Shown here piece by piece: positions 10,901 to 17,250 of a stretch of DNA of 64,000 nucleotides; position 1 is the stretch's first letter, and the number at the start of each line of letters is the position of its first letter. The translations under genes and the position numbers were made by a program. The stretch covers positions 124,001-188,000 of the forward strand of contig JAOQAE010000007.1 of NCBI GenBank assembly GCA_025963725.1, written 5' to 3'. The DNA is from Bacteroidota bacterium. Lineage in GTDB: Bacteria > Bacteroidota > Bacteroidia > 2-12-FULL-35-15. Under the pieces are notes generated by a model, which made no database searches, was not told where the DNA came from, and saw only the letters and a list, made by a program, of their open reading frames with translations.

Positions 10901-11238
10901 CCGATGTTGCTTTGCTTGAAATCCGATTGCCTGTTGTAACAGATGAACTGAACTTTTCCATCGAAGGAATAATCGAAAAGCCGCTCAACCGCTTCCATCT
11001 GTTTTTTCGCAGATCTGGAAACGTAGTTTGCAAGGTCTTTTCCTTCCTCGTAGAAATACACATCGTAACGGTCGTAAATATAATAGGTCCAGAAGAAGCT
11101 TTCATACTTCACGCGGTTCTTTCCAAAATCCATCTGGGAACCATTGTAGAATTGCGCATTGCCATTAAGGGCAATGAGGCACAATGCTAAAATAATGAGC
11201 GGGGATCTTTTAAGTACTGAAGTAGATAATAACTGCAC
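7936..11238 (-). CDS. TolB-type propeller fused to an Omp85-like beta-barrel, outer-membrane protein
   Basis: An 1100-residue protein with a signal peptide ending at NGNAQ. Residues about 30-270 resemble the peptidase MA (gluzincin) fold (NLPEWYTKGLVDYVS), but no HExxH was found, so this part is probably inactive. Residues about 300-560 form a TolB/DPP-IV N-terminal-like propeller with repeats such as SPDGNYILYTTN and HPSGKIFTYM. A charged low-complexity linker follows (about 620-720). The C-terminal 370 residues are a beta-barrel with the D15/Omp85-like segment NSELRFPIFKYL, ending in Phe as outer-membrane proteins often do. Likely function: outer-membrane assembly, transport or surface binding. 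First gene of the minus-strand operon. The domain order is read from sequence; the function is inferred. Confidence 0.75.
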   Translation of the reverse strand: MQLLSTSVLKRSPLIILALCLIALNGNAQFYNGSQMDFGKNRVKYESFFWTYYIYDRYDVYFYEEGKDLANYVSRSAKKQMEAVERLFDYSFDGKVQFICYNRQSDFKQSNIGLSSEEQYNTGGVTRIAGSKIILYYEGDHQKLDAQIRAGLAEVLIDQMMYGGNMREMLKNNTLLNLPEWYTKGLVDYVSTDWNSDIDNRVKDGIMSGRYKNINRLEGADAVYAGHALWKHIADNYGEAVISNLLYMTKVSRNIDNSSLFVLGISIKNLWNDCYQTYQKKYSDNDAAKVLPSGTPILLKPKASRVYSNLKVSPDGNYILYTTNEMGQYKIWLYDVQKNKSKRILKSGVKIDRINDYSFPLLAWHPSGKIFTYMEERKGIIVMTTYDMESKEKTQRNIFGFEKVLDYAYNDDGKRFVMSAVQKGQTDIFIFTASSNGYDQITKDIYDDLSPRFVHNSKEIVFASNRPVDTLFFDTKRKYEEPQPHRDLFVFDNVTKSHVLKRITNTPGIDEMYPSDYDSTHISYLSDLNGIRNRYIARFDSAIAYVDTAAHYKTVTTTFPVTNYSRSILQQDVNVKANKYTEIIFENGKYKMYVSPIASAASLTPLELKNTSYRDYRDRIEKKEQVEADAKNKAINDTPPAEDVKTVIEIREKKDSSEVDINNYTFQDEKPKAVKEQPKAESKAPGDTTASQNKPAEFVLGKQRNYNTNYSVDYVVSQLDNSFLNSSYQKFTGGGSPIYLNPGLNAFFKIGMSDLFEDYRITGGMRFSGDFNSNEFFLSYENRMKNIDKQVVVHRQGLLNVSGAGSLVKVHTHDIRYILKYPFTEVASLRGSLSYRNDRTVFLATDINNLKKPNEYENWGSAKLEYVYDNTIKRGLNLYNGLRGKLFAEYYRQIDKAETDFFVLGMDWRYYKKIHRDLIWANRIAASTSFGKQKLIYYMGGVDNWFGAKFDNTTNIATDQHYAYQTLATNMRGFYQNVRNGNSFAVINSELRFPIFKYLYKRPIRADFIQNFQIIVFGDVGTAWTGPNPYSDKNSLNTQVIYQDPLEITLKTQHNPIVGGYGWGIRSRLFGYFIRLDRAWGVQDGIVLKPIWHLSLSLDF

Positions 11239-11343
11239 GATTCAAATATTAGAATGCTAAAATACGAAATTATGATGCTATTTACAAGCATCGGGGAGCG
11301 CTTATTTTCGCTAATTTGGCAACGTTTTTTAGATGCTTTTATT

Positions 11344-11982
11344 ATGATCTCCATCCATTCTTTTACTTTCAGCCCCATCCAGGAAAATACTTACGTATTG
11401 TATGATGAGAGCGGCGAATGTGTAATTATAGACCCGGGCTGCTACGATGAGCGGGAACGTGCCGAACTGGCGGCATTCATCGGGGAAAAGAAGCTTCGTC
11501 CGGTAAGGCTCCTGAACACGCACTGCCACCTCGACCACATCTTTGGAAATGGCTATGTTTCAGCCAAATACGGCCTCAAGCCCGAATTCAACCAAAAGGA
11601 CCAGCCTGTATTTGATGCCTTTGCGGCTACCTGTAACCTGTACGGACTTAACTGTGACCCTTCTCCTCCTGCCGGGAACTTCCTGGAAGAAGGCGATGTG
11701 GTGAAATTCGGGAATTCCAGCCTGGAGATCGCGTTTACACCGGGGCATTCACCGGGAAGCATTACATTTTACAACAGGGATGAAAAATTCATGATCGCCG
11801 GGGATGTGCTGTTTTACGGGAGCATTGGCCGCACCGACCTGCCGGGAGGGAATTTTGCAACGCTGATAGACAGCATTAACACCAAATTATTCCCGTTGGG
11901 AGATGACTTTAAAGTGTACAGCGGGCACGGGCCTGCTACGAATATTGGCTTTGAGAGGCAGAATAATCCGTTTTTAAAGTAA
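11344..11982 (+). CDS. Metallo-beta-lactamase-fold hydrolase (glyoxalase II-like)
   Basis: A 212-residue single-domain cytoplasmic protein. ATG 11344 is chosen because the family begins with a short strand leading to NTYVL; the frame extends upstream to 11254 but that part is not family-like. Zinc ligands are visible: NTHCHLDH (H60, H62, D64, H65), GHSPGS (His about 136), the Asp of AGDVLF and the final His of SGHGP. These define the glyoxalase II / YcbL-like group, which hydrolyses thioesters such as S-lactoylglutathione or related compounds. Divergent from the large outer-membrane protein gene. Confidence 0.9.
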   Translation: MISIHSFTFSPIQENTYVLYDESGECVIIDPGCYDERERAELAAFIGEKKLRPVRLLNTHCHLDHIFGNGYVSAKYGLKPEFNQKDQPVFDAFAATCNLYGLNCDPSPPAGNFLEEGDVVKFGNSSLEIAFTPGHSPGSITFYNRDEKFMIAGDVLFYGSIGRTDLPGGNFATLIDSINTKLFPLGDDFKVYSGHGPATNIGFERQNNPFLK

Positions 11983-11985
11983 TAC

Positions 11986-12020
11986 GGATCGCGAATCTTT
12001 ACGAATTTACGAATCTGTGT
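11986..12020. repeat. AT-rich tacgaat-type direct repeat
   Basis: Short direct units of the type cgaatcttta / cgaatttacg stand in tandem after the hydrolase stop. The same unit recurs at 59568-59693, so it is an interspersed element rather than chance AT-richness. Confidence 0.5.
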
Positions 12021-12059
12021 TTATTAATGTACTAAAAAAATTCTAACTCGCTGAATCTG

Positions 12060-12088
12060 CTCCCTCCTTTAAGGAGGGTTGGGGTGGT
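12060..12088 (+). repeat. Family A palindromic repeat, single unit
   Basis: CTCCCTCCTTTAAGGAGGG hairpin followed by the invariant tail TTGGGGTGGT. This is the right-hand unit of family A, also found at 12195, 55015, 55149 and 57884. It is not a terminator for a known gene, since no T-run follows. Confidence 0.8.
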
Positions 12089-12100
12089 AAAATCAATCTC

Positions 12101-12224
12101 ACCACCCCTGGCCCCTCCTGCGAGGAGGGGAATTGATCCTGCAAGCGAGATGTTTTTTCTAATAAAATAAAACCAATAATCAGCAGGATGTTTCGCTCCC
12201 TCCTTTCAGGAGGGTCGGGGTGGT
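12101..12224. repeat. Family A composite element (two opposed palindromes)
   Basis: The left unit starts ACCACCCCTGGCCCCTCC with a CCCCTCCTGCGAGGAGGGG hairpin. The right unit ends in CTCCCTCCTTTCAGGAGGG then TCGGGGTGGT. They are in opposite orientation with an AT-rich centre that keeps the side motifs CCTGCAAGCGAG and CAGCAGGATGTTT. The element ends 19 bases before the DUF1653 start codon. Confidence 0.8.
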
Positions 12225-12243
12225 AATCAATACAATTAAAATC

Positions 12244-12465
12244 ATGCTTAAACCGGGCACATACAAACACTACAAAGGCAAGCTCTACGAAGTAATAGGC
12301 ACAGCGCGCCACAACGAAACGCTGGAGGAGCTTGTTGTGTACAAGGCATTATATCAGCCGGAAGGCGAAAACCTTTGGGTGCGGCCGTTGAAAATGTTTA
12401 GGGAGGATGTGGAGGTTGATGGCAAAAAAACGCCCAGGTTTGAGCTTGTGACGGATACACTCTGA
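12244..12465 (+). CDS. DUF1653 domain protein
   Basis: A 73-residue protein starting at ATG 12244. The open frame reaches back to 12220, but those codons belong to the repeat and its flank. It matches the DUF1653 pattern: [17 protein letters not shown] near the start, a central [13 protein letters not shown], then [17 protein letters not shown]. The family is small, widespread and of unknown function, and looks like a compact beta-barrel. No upstream gene is co-oriented within operon distance except the hydrolase, from which the repeat cluster separates it. Confidence 0.85.
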   Translation: MLKPGTYKHYKGKLYEVIGTARHNETLEELVVYKALYQPEGENLWVRPLKMFREDVEVDGKKTPRFELVTDTL

Positions 12466-12504
12466 GCTTTTACTGCTCACAGCATTACGCCCGGTGAAAT
12501 CACA

Positions 12505-12535
12505 TTGTTTATTTTTTTTAAATCCCTTATATTTG
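12505..12535 (+). promoter_or_regulatory. Bacteroidota-type promoter for the 12614 gene
   Basis: TTG at 12505-12507, a 20-base spacer and TATATTTG at 12528-12535 fit the -33/-7 pattern. The transcript would have a leader of about 70 bases, with a short CGCCC/GGGCG hairpin near 12549-12567. No known riboswitch was recognised in it. Confidence 0.65.
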
Positions 12536-12613
12536 CTTTAGGTGTGAGCCGCCCACAAAAACGGGCGCTTCCCCGAAAGCCATACGATTAAATAACATTT
12601 CAATTAAGAGCCC

Positions 12614-13456
12614 ATGAAGAAAAAACTACTTCCTACGATCCTTGGCTGCTTTTCCCTTTGCAGTCTTCCCTTAACGGCACAGGTTACTTTACCCTATTAT
12701 TCGGGCTTTGATAACGCAGCACAGAAAGCCGGCTGGGCAGAATATAAAAAAGCTGCTACTACATACAGCCATTGGGGTTACGGCAGCGGGTTCTCCGCTC
12801 CTTCCGGTGTCGGTCACGATTACTCCCCATCCACAGGAATTACGTTAACCGACAACTGGTTCGTATCTCCTGCCTTCTCAATTCCAGCGGGAGGTACATT
12901 GGATTCCATCCGCTATAAATGCGCGGGCTTTTCGGTACCGGCTACCGACGATACTGTGGCCGTATATCTTCTCAATGGTTCACAAGACCCGGCACTGGCT
13001 ACTTCAAGGACATTACTTTTTGATGTGCGTGGCGCTGATTATGTAAATGACTATACATATAAATTAAAGACAAATCTCGTATTACCCGCCTCGCCAGGGA
13101 ACAGCTATATAGCTATCCGGTACAGAAATACCAACTGCAGCAGCAAATGGCTTACCGTATCATTTGATAATGTAGCAATAAGGGGTAGCAGCACTACCGG
13201 AACAGGGGATGTAACCAACAGCAGCGATAATGTAACTGTTTATCCCAACCCTGCAAAGGGCAAATTTTTTATTGATGCCGGAAACATAAGCGGGCTCGAG
13301 GTTTTTAATTTGTCGGGAGAGAAAATCTGTTCTGTTACCGAACCACAGCATTGCGGTGAAAGCGAGATCGATCTTTCGGGCTATCCGGCCGGGATCTATT
13401 TTGTAAGAATAAAGAAGGAAGGATCTGTGATCTCAAAGAAGATCATCCTCCAGTAA
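12614..13456 (+). CDS. Choice-of-anchor J domain protein with T9SS type A sorting domain
   Basis: A 280-residue secreted protein. A signal peptide ends near LPLTAQ. The first 175 residues are of the cleaved-adhesin / choice-of-anchor J type: LPYYSGFDNAAQKAGW at the start, a central DNWFVSPAFSIPAGG and SFDNVAIRG at the end. The sorting domain (about 205-280) has VYPNPAKGKFFID, LSGEKICS, GIYFVRIK and KKIILQ. The fold is a lectin-like jelly roll, commonly found in surface adhesins and gingipain-type proteins. It is monocistronic, with its own promoter and a terminator behind it. Confidence 0.88.
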   Translation: MKKKLLPTILGCFSLCSLPLTAQVTLPYYSGFDNAAQKAGWAEYKKAATTYSHWGYGSGFSAPSGVGHDYSPSTGITLTDNWFVSPAFSIPAGGTLDSIRYKCAGFSVPATDDTVAVYLLNGSQDPALATSRTLLFDVRGADYVNDYTYKLKTNLVLPASPGNSYIAIRYRNTNCSSKWLTVSFDNVAIRGSSTTGTGDVTNSSDNVTVYPNPAKGKFFIDAGNISGLEVFNLSGEKICSVTEPQHCGESEIDLSGYPAGIYFVRIKKEGSVISKKIILQ

Positions 13457-13474
13457 GGAATATCATAATAACAG

Positions 13475-13504
13475 AAAAAGCCCGGAACAATGTTCCGGGC
13501 TTTT
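13475..13504. terminator. Bidirectional intrinsic terminator between the 12614 gene and serS
   Basis: Stem of about 10 bp, AAGCCCGGAAC / GTTCCGGGCTT, flanked by A on one side and T on the other. It can serve both the plus-strand cargo gene and the convergent serS. Confidence 0.85.
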
Positions 13505-13552
13505 CAATTAAATAAAATACTGCTATACCTTATATCACTGGCGGTATCAGGA

Positions 13553-14824
13553 CTAATTGATGATCTCAAGTCCGCAATACGGCACCAATACTTTCGGTAC
13601 GCGGATCCCCTCAGCGGTTTGATTATTCTCTAACATAGTTGCAACAATGCGCGGCAATGCAAGCGCGCTTCCGTTTAACGTATGCGCCAATACCGCTTTT
13701 CCGTCGGCACCTTTAAAGCGTAACTTAAGGCGGTTGCTCTGGAAGGTCTCGAAATTGGAAACGGAGCTTACTTCCAGCCATTTCTGCTGTGCCGCAGAGT
13801 AAGTTTCAAAATCATAAGTAAGCGCAGATGCGAAGCTCATATCGCCGCCGCATAGTTTAAGGATGCGGAAAGGCAATTCCAGCTCGCGTAAGAGGCCCGC
13901 AACATAATTGCGCATTTCTTCCAGCGCTTCATACGATTTATCGGGATGCGCGATCTGCACGATCTCCACCTTATCGAACTGGTGCAAGCGGTTCAGCCCG
14001 CGAACGTGCGCGCCGTAGCTGCCGGCTTCCCTTCTGAAGCAGGGAGTGTAGCCGCAATTCTTGATCGGCAGCTGATCCGCCTTTACGATCACATCGCGGT
14101 AAATATTTGTGATAGGCACTTCCGCGGTCGGAATTAAATATAAATTATCGATCGTTGAATGATACATCTGTCCTTCTTTATCGGGCAGCTGTCCGGTTGC
14201 ATAGCCCGATGCTTCATTCACCATGATCGGCGGCTGGATCTCGAGGTAGCCTGCAGCTGTTGCCTTATCTAAAAAGTAATTGATCAGGGCGCGCTGCAGC
14301 CTTGCCATTTTGCCTTTGTATACGGGGAATCCTGCGCCTGTTAATTTCACTCCCAGCTCAAAATCAATGAGGTCGTACTGTGAAGCAAGCTCCCAGTGCG
14401 GTTTTGCGCCGTCGTACAATTTCGGGATCTCGCCTTCCTGGTATACATTTTCATTTTCCTCCGGGGTTTTCCCTTTCGGCACCTGCATGTTTGGAGTGTT
14501 TGGCACGGTTACCAGCAATTTATGCTGCTGCTCTTCTATCACCGCTAACTTTTCTTCCAGCTTTTTGGAATTCTCCTTCAGGGAAGCGCTTTTGTTCTTT
14601 AGCTCATCGCCTTCCGCTTTTTTGCCCGATTTATAAAGCTCACCAACTTGCTTAGCCAGTGTATTTGCTTCATTGAGGATGGCATCCAGCTCGTTCTGCG
14701 TTTTCCTGCGGTCGTTGTCGAGCTCCAGCACCTGCTCCAGTACCGGCCTGGCGTCAAAATTCTTGATCGCGAGGCGTGCGATGGCTTCGTCTTTCTTTTC
14801 GCGGATGTAGTTGAGTTGTAACAT
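13553..14824 (-). CDS. serS: Seryl-tRNA synthetase
   Basis: A 423-residue class II aminoacyl-tRNA synthetase of normal length. An N-terminal antiparallel coiled coil (about 1-110, rich in Glu/Lys) binds the long arm of tRNA-Ser. The catalytic domain shows motif 2 (TPCFRREAGSYG) and motif 3 (GSALALPRIVATMLENNQ). It charges tRNA-Ser, and tRNA-Sec where present, with serine using ATP. The 198-base gap upstream holds the rpmA terminator and two further hairpins. Confidence 0.97.
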   Translation of the reverse strand: MLQLNYIREKKDEAIARLAIKNFDARPVLEQVLELDNDRRKTQNELDAILNEANTLAKQVGELYKSGKKAEGDELKNKSASLKENSKKLEEKLAVIEEQQHKLLVTVPNTPNMQVPKGKTPEENENVYQEGEIPKLYDGAKPHWELASQYDLIDFELGVKLTGAGFPVYKGKMARLQRALINYFLDKATAAGYLEIQPPIMVNEASGYATGQLPDKEGQMYHSTIDNLYLIPTAEVPITNIYRDVIVKADQLPIKNCGYTPCFRREAGSYGAHVRGLNRLHQFDKVEIVQIAHPDKSYEALEEMRNYVAGLLRELELPFRILKLCGGDMSFASALTYDFETYSAAQQKWLEVSSVSNFETFQSNRLKLRFKGADGKAVLAHTLNGSALALPRIVATMLENNQTAEGIRVPKVLVPYCGLEIIN

Positions 14825-14896
14825 AAAGAGATATGAGAATTTAGATGTGAGATTTGAGAATAAGGATTCAAAAATAAAAACAGCTGCCCGTTACGA

Positions 14897-14958
14897 GATC
14901 CCGCTTTTCAGCGGGATCAATCAGGCTAAAATTTTGTTTCACAAAATTAAGCCTGATT
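14897..14958. repeat. Two adjacent intergenic hairpins upstream of serS
   Basis: First hairpin: GATCCCGC-ttttca-GCGGGATC at 14897-14918. Directly next to it: an imperfect 18-bp hairpin at 14919-14958, arms AATCAGGCTAAAATTTTGT and ACAAAATTAAGCCTGATT with a 3-base loop. No T-run follows either on the transcribed strand, and the rpmA terminator lies separately at 14965-15003. They may be leader structure of serS or a small palindromic element. Confidence 0.6.
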
Positions 14959-14964
14959 AAATGT

Positions 14965-15003
14965 AAAAATCTCCTAAACTTCATACGAAGCCCAGGAGAT
15001 TTT
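14965..15003 (-). terminator. Intrinsic terminator after rpmA
   Basis: On the minus strand AAAATCTCCTGGGC pairs with a downstream AGGAGATTTTT over 8-10 bp and ends in T residues. It starts 19 bases after the rpmA stop. Confidence 0.8.
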
Positions 15004-15022
15004 CAATATTTACAGAATAACC

Positions 15023-15289
15023 TTATGCTTCAGCAGCGAATGGAACAACGGAAACATACGATTTGTTATCGCGTTTCTTTCTGAATTCCACTGTACCATC
15101 AACCAAAGCAAATAAAGTATGGTCTTTACCAATTCCAACGTTTACACCTGGATTGTGCTTAGTACCTCTCTGGCGAACAATGATGTTGCCGGAGATCGCT
15201 AATTGACCACCATAAATTTTAACGCCTAAGCGTTTACTGTGTGACTCACGGCCGTTATCGGAACTACCCGCACCTTTTTTATGTGCCAT
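15023..15289 (-). CDS. rpmA: 50S ribosomal protein L27
   Basis: An 88-residue ribosomal protein L27 (bL27). The N-terminus [13 protein letters not shown] follows the initiator Met directly, so there is no cleaved N-terminal extension as in Firmicutes L27. [22 protein letters not shown] is the conserved core. It sits at the peptidyl transferase centre. It is the second gene of the rplU-rpmA operon, with a 56-base gap. Confidence 0.98.
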   Translation of the reverse strand: MAHKKGAGSSDNGRESHSKRLGVKIYGGQLAISGNIIVRQRGTKHNPGVNVGIGKDHTLFALVDGTVEFRKKRDNKSYVSVVPFAAEA

Positions 15290-15345
15290 TTCTTTATCGT
15301 ATTAAAAATTGAATATTAAATTAAATCACTAAAGCTTAGCCTGGA

Positions 15346-15855
15346 TTATTCCTCAGACTTTTTCGCTGCTTTTTTTGCTGCCTTTTTAGGAGCTGCTGCT
15401 TTTTTAGGAGCTGCTTCCTTTTTTGCGGCCGCTTTTTTAGGAGCTGCTTTTTTTGTTTCTTTTACTTCTGTCTTTTCAGCTTTTTCAGCCTTTGGAGCAG
15501 GAGCTTTTTTCTCAAATTTGATCTCATCTTTCAGCGTTTCGCCTTTTCCAAGGATACCCTGGATCAGGATCTGGCTTAATTGCTGGCGATGGCCATTTGA
15601 TTTCTGGTAACCTTTTCTGCGTTTTTTCTTAAAAACGATTACTTTGTCACCTTTAAGATGCGAAAGAACTGTAACAGCTACTTTTGCACCGTCAATAAAA
15701 GGAGTTCCAACCTGCACAGATCCGCCATTGTCAGTCAACAATACATTTCCGAATTCAAGTTTGTCCCCTTCGCTAGCATCTAGGCGGTGAACATAGACTT
15801 TAACGCCTCGTTCTACCTTAAATTGTTGCCCGGCTATTTCTACAATTGCGTACAT
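15346..15855 (-). CDS. rplU: 50S ribosomal protein L21 with Lys/Ala-rich C-terminal tail
   Basis: A 169-residue bL21. The first 105 residues are the conserved protein (MYAIVEIAGQQFKVERG, FKKKRRKGYQKSNGHRQ). Typical L21 stops at 100-105 residues. Here a tail of about 60 residues follows, built of repeated PKKAA / KKEAAPKK units, highly basic and probably disordered. Similar tails occur in Bacteroidota L21. It is the first gene of the rplU-rpmA operon. Confidence 0.97.
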   Translation of the reverse strand: MYAIVEIAGQQFKVERGVKVYVHRLDASEGDKLEFGNVLLTDNGGSVQVGTPFIDGAKVAVTVLSHLKGDKVIVFKKKRRKGYQKSNGHRQQLSQILIQGILGKGETLKDEIKFEKKAPAPKAEKAEKTEVKETKKAAPKKAAAKKEAAPKKAAAPKKAAKKAAKKSEE

Positions 15856-15972
15856 TTTTTAGGGTTTATTGATTATTACTACTACCAAATAATTTTTACT
15901 TGGGGGCACGAAATTAAGCATTTATTTAGAATTGGCAAAGATTTGCTGCATTTTTTTCCCTTCAACCCGGCC

Positions 15973-16881
15973 TTAAACGGTGTCCTCCCCCGGAATAACG
16001 GGCTTTCCCGCCTTTTTATTTACGAGGTAAACGCCCAGCAGGATCAGCCCGATCCACATAAAATGCAGGGCCTGAACATCTTCACTGTCGAAAACGCCCC
16101 AGCCCATGGCCACCACCGGGATGAGATAGGTGACGGAGGAGGCGAAAAGCGCATTGGTATTGCGGATCAGGACATTGAACACGATCACCGAAAGGGCCGT
16201 GCCGAAGATCGCCAGGATGCTGATATAACCCAGGCTGTTCATCGCCATAGGATCGTGGGCCGTGGTTTCCACGAAGCCCGTGAAGCCGAACAGGTAAATG
16301 CCCGCAAGAGGCCCGATGAACAGGAGCGCCCACACCGTAGCGGTAACCGAATTCACATCCCCGAGGTATTTTTTTATAATATTCACGCTCAGCGCATAGC
16401 AAAACGTGGCAAGCACCACATAAAAGCCGAAGAGCAGGTTATTGTCCATGTCCTCCGTTTTGCCTACAGTAAGCAGGCCGATCGCGCCTACAAAGCCGAT
16501 CAGGATCCCGACAGCATTCACCAGCCGTGTTTTCGACTTAAATAAAAGCACGCCCAGCAGCAGGGTAAATAAAGGAGTAAGCGAGTTCAGCATTCCCGTA
16601 AGCGAGCTGCTGATGCCGGTTTCGGCCTTGGTGAACAGGAATGCAGGAATAAAATTGCCAAGCATTCCCATTCCTAAAAAGCCTTTCCAATGCTTAAGAA
16701 GCGGCCTTTTTACATGGCGGAAGATCAGCGGGGAAAGGAACAGGAAAGCGATAAAGATGCGTAATGCGGCAACCTCGTCGCTGGAATACACATCCAGCCC
16801 TCTTTTCATTAAAATAAAGGAGCTGCCCCAGGTAAGGGCCAGCGCTATTAAAATGATCCAGTTGACTGCTTTTGTGCTCAC
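15973..16881 (-). CDS. EamA-family (DMT superfamily) membrane exporter
   Basis: A 302-residue protein with ten hydrophobic helices arranged as two EamA repeats of five. It starts with WIILIALALTWGSSFILMKRGL, the usual first helix of this family, and has a second-repeat segment with LLFIGPLAGIYLFG. EamA proteins export amino acids or other metabolites across the inner membrane; the substrate is not predictable. It starts 132 bases from the divergent dlt operon. Confidence 0.88.
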   Translation of the reverse strand: MSTKAVNWIILIALALTWGSSFILMKRGLDVYSSDEVAALRIFIAFLFLSPLIFRHVKRPLLKHWKGFLGMGMLGNFIPAFLFTKAETGISSSLTGMLNSLTPLFTLLLGVLLFKSKTRLVNAVGILIGFVGAIGLLTVGKTEDMDNNLLFGFYVVLATFCYALSVNIIKKYLGDVNSVTATVWALLFIGPLAGIYLFGFTGFVETTAHDPMAMNSLGYISILAIFGTALSVIVFNVLIRNTNALFASSVTYLIPVVAMGWGVFDSEDVQALHFMWIGLILLGVYLVNKKAGKPVIPGEDTV

Positions 16882-16930
16882 GTTGAAAAATGAGCGCCAA
16901 AGATAAGATTAAATGAACATAGAAAACCAG

Positions 16931-16963
16931 ATTGCTTCTCCGCCTAGGCGGATCGCAATGACG
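16931..16963 (-). repeat. Family C repeat with nested palindrome
   Basis: Read on the minus strand it begins CGTCATTGCGA and ends GAAGCAAT, the same ends as the copy at 59614-59646. The centre is replaced by the perfect 14-bp palindrome TCCGCCTAGGCGGA (16939-16952). It lies in the divergent promoter region between the EamA gene and dltC. Confidence 0.7.
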
Positions 16964-16989
16964 TTTCCTGAAAAATTATTTATTTATAC

Positions 16990-16997
16990 TATCTTTG
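16990..16997 (+). promoter_or_regulatory. Promoter -7 box of the dlt operon
   Basis: TATCTTTG fits the TAnnTTTG -7 consensus and lies 16 bases before the dltC start codon. A perfect TTG -33 box is not present at the usual distance, only near-matches at 16964-16970. Confidence 0.55.
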
Positions 16998-17013
16998 CGC
17001 ATCATTCGGCATC

Positions 17014-17247
17014 ATGCAAACAGAAGAGCTTAAGAAATTCATCCAGGAAGAGATCGTGAACGTGGCTTTTAAAAAAGTAAGCTTTGAAGAATCCCTGATC
17101 CATTCAAAACTGCTGGATTCCATTACCATGGTCGACCTGATCGTTTCCATCGAGGAAAGGATCGGAAAGCAGATCCCACAGCACCTGATCAGCGATGATA
17201 ATTTCGACAGCATCGACAAGATCATCAACACGGTGAACCAGATCTAA
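17014..17247 (+). CDS. dltC: D-alanyl carrier protein-like acyl carrier protein
   Basis: A 77-residue acyl carrier protein. The attachment motif is LLDSITMVDLI, with Ser36 as the predicted 4'-phosphopantetheine site, followed by IEERIGKQIP, which matches the DltC pattern LLDSFxTVELLxxIE better than fatty-acid AcpP (GxDSLD). In Dlt systems DltA loads D-alanine on this carrier and DltB receives it at the membrane. It is the first gene of the operon, three bases before dltD. The identity rests on both motif and context. Confidence 0.88.
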   Translation: MQTEELKKFIQEEIVNVAFKKVSFEESLIHSKLLDSITMVDLIVSIEERIGKQIPQHLISDDNFDSIDKIINTVNQI

Positions 17248-17250
17248 TCC

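Noticed and set aside
10543-11190. Long plus-strand open frame (215 codons) opposite the large outer-membrane protein gene
   Set aside because: Antisense shadow of a well-supported gene with GC-rich third positions; the product has no recognisable domain. Similar shadows at 4620-5300, 7960-8745, 15787-16545, 24731-25261, 28173-28751, 29862-30743 and 48093-48800 were rejected for the same reason.
12541-12613. Possible riboswitch in the 70-base leader of the choice-of-anchor J gene
   Set aside because: Only short hairpins; no known riboswitch core was recognised and the downstream gene is a secreted cargo protein.
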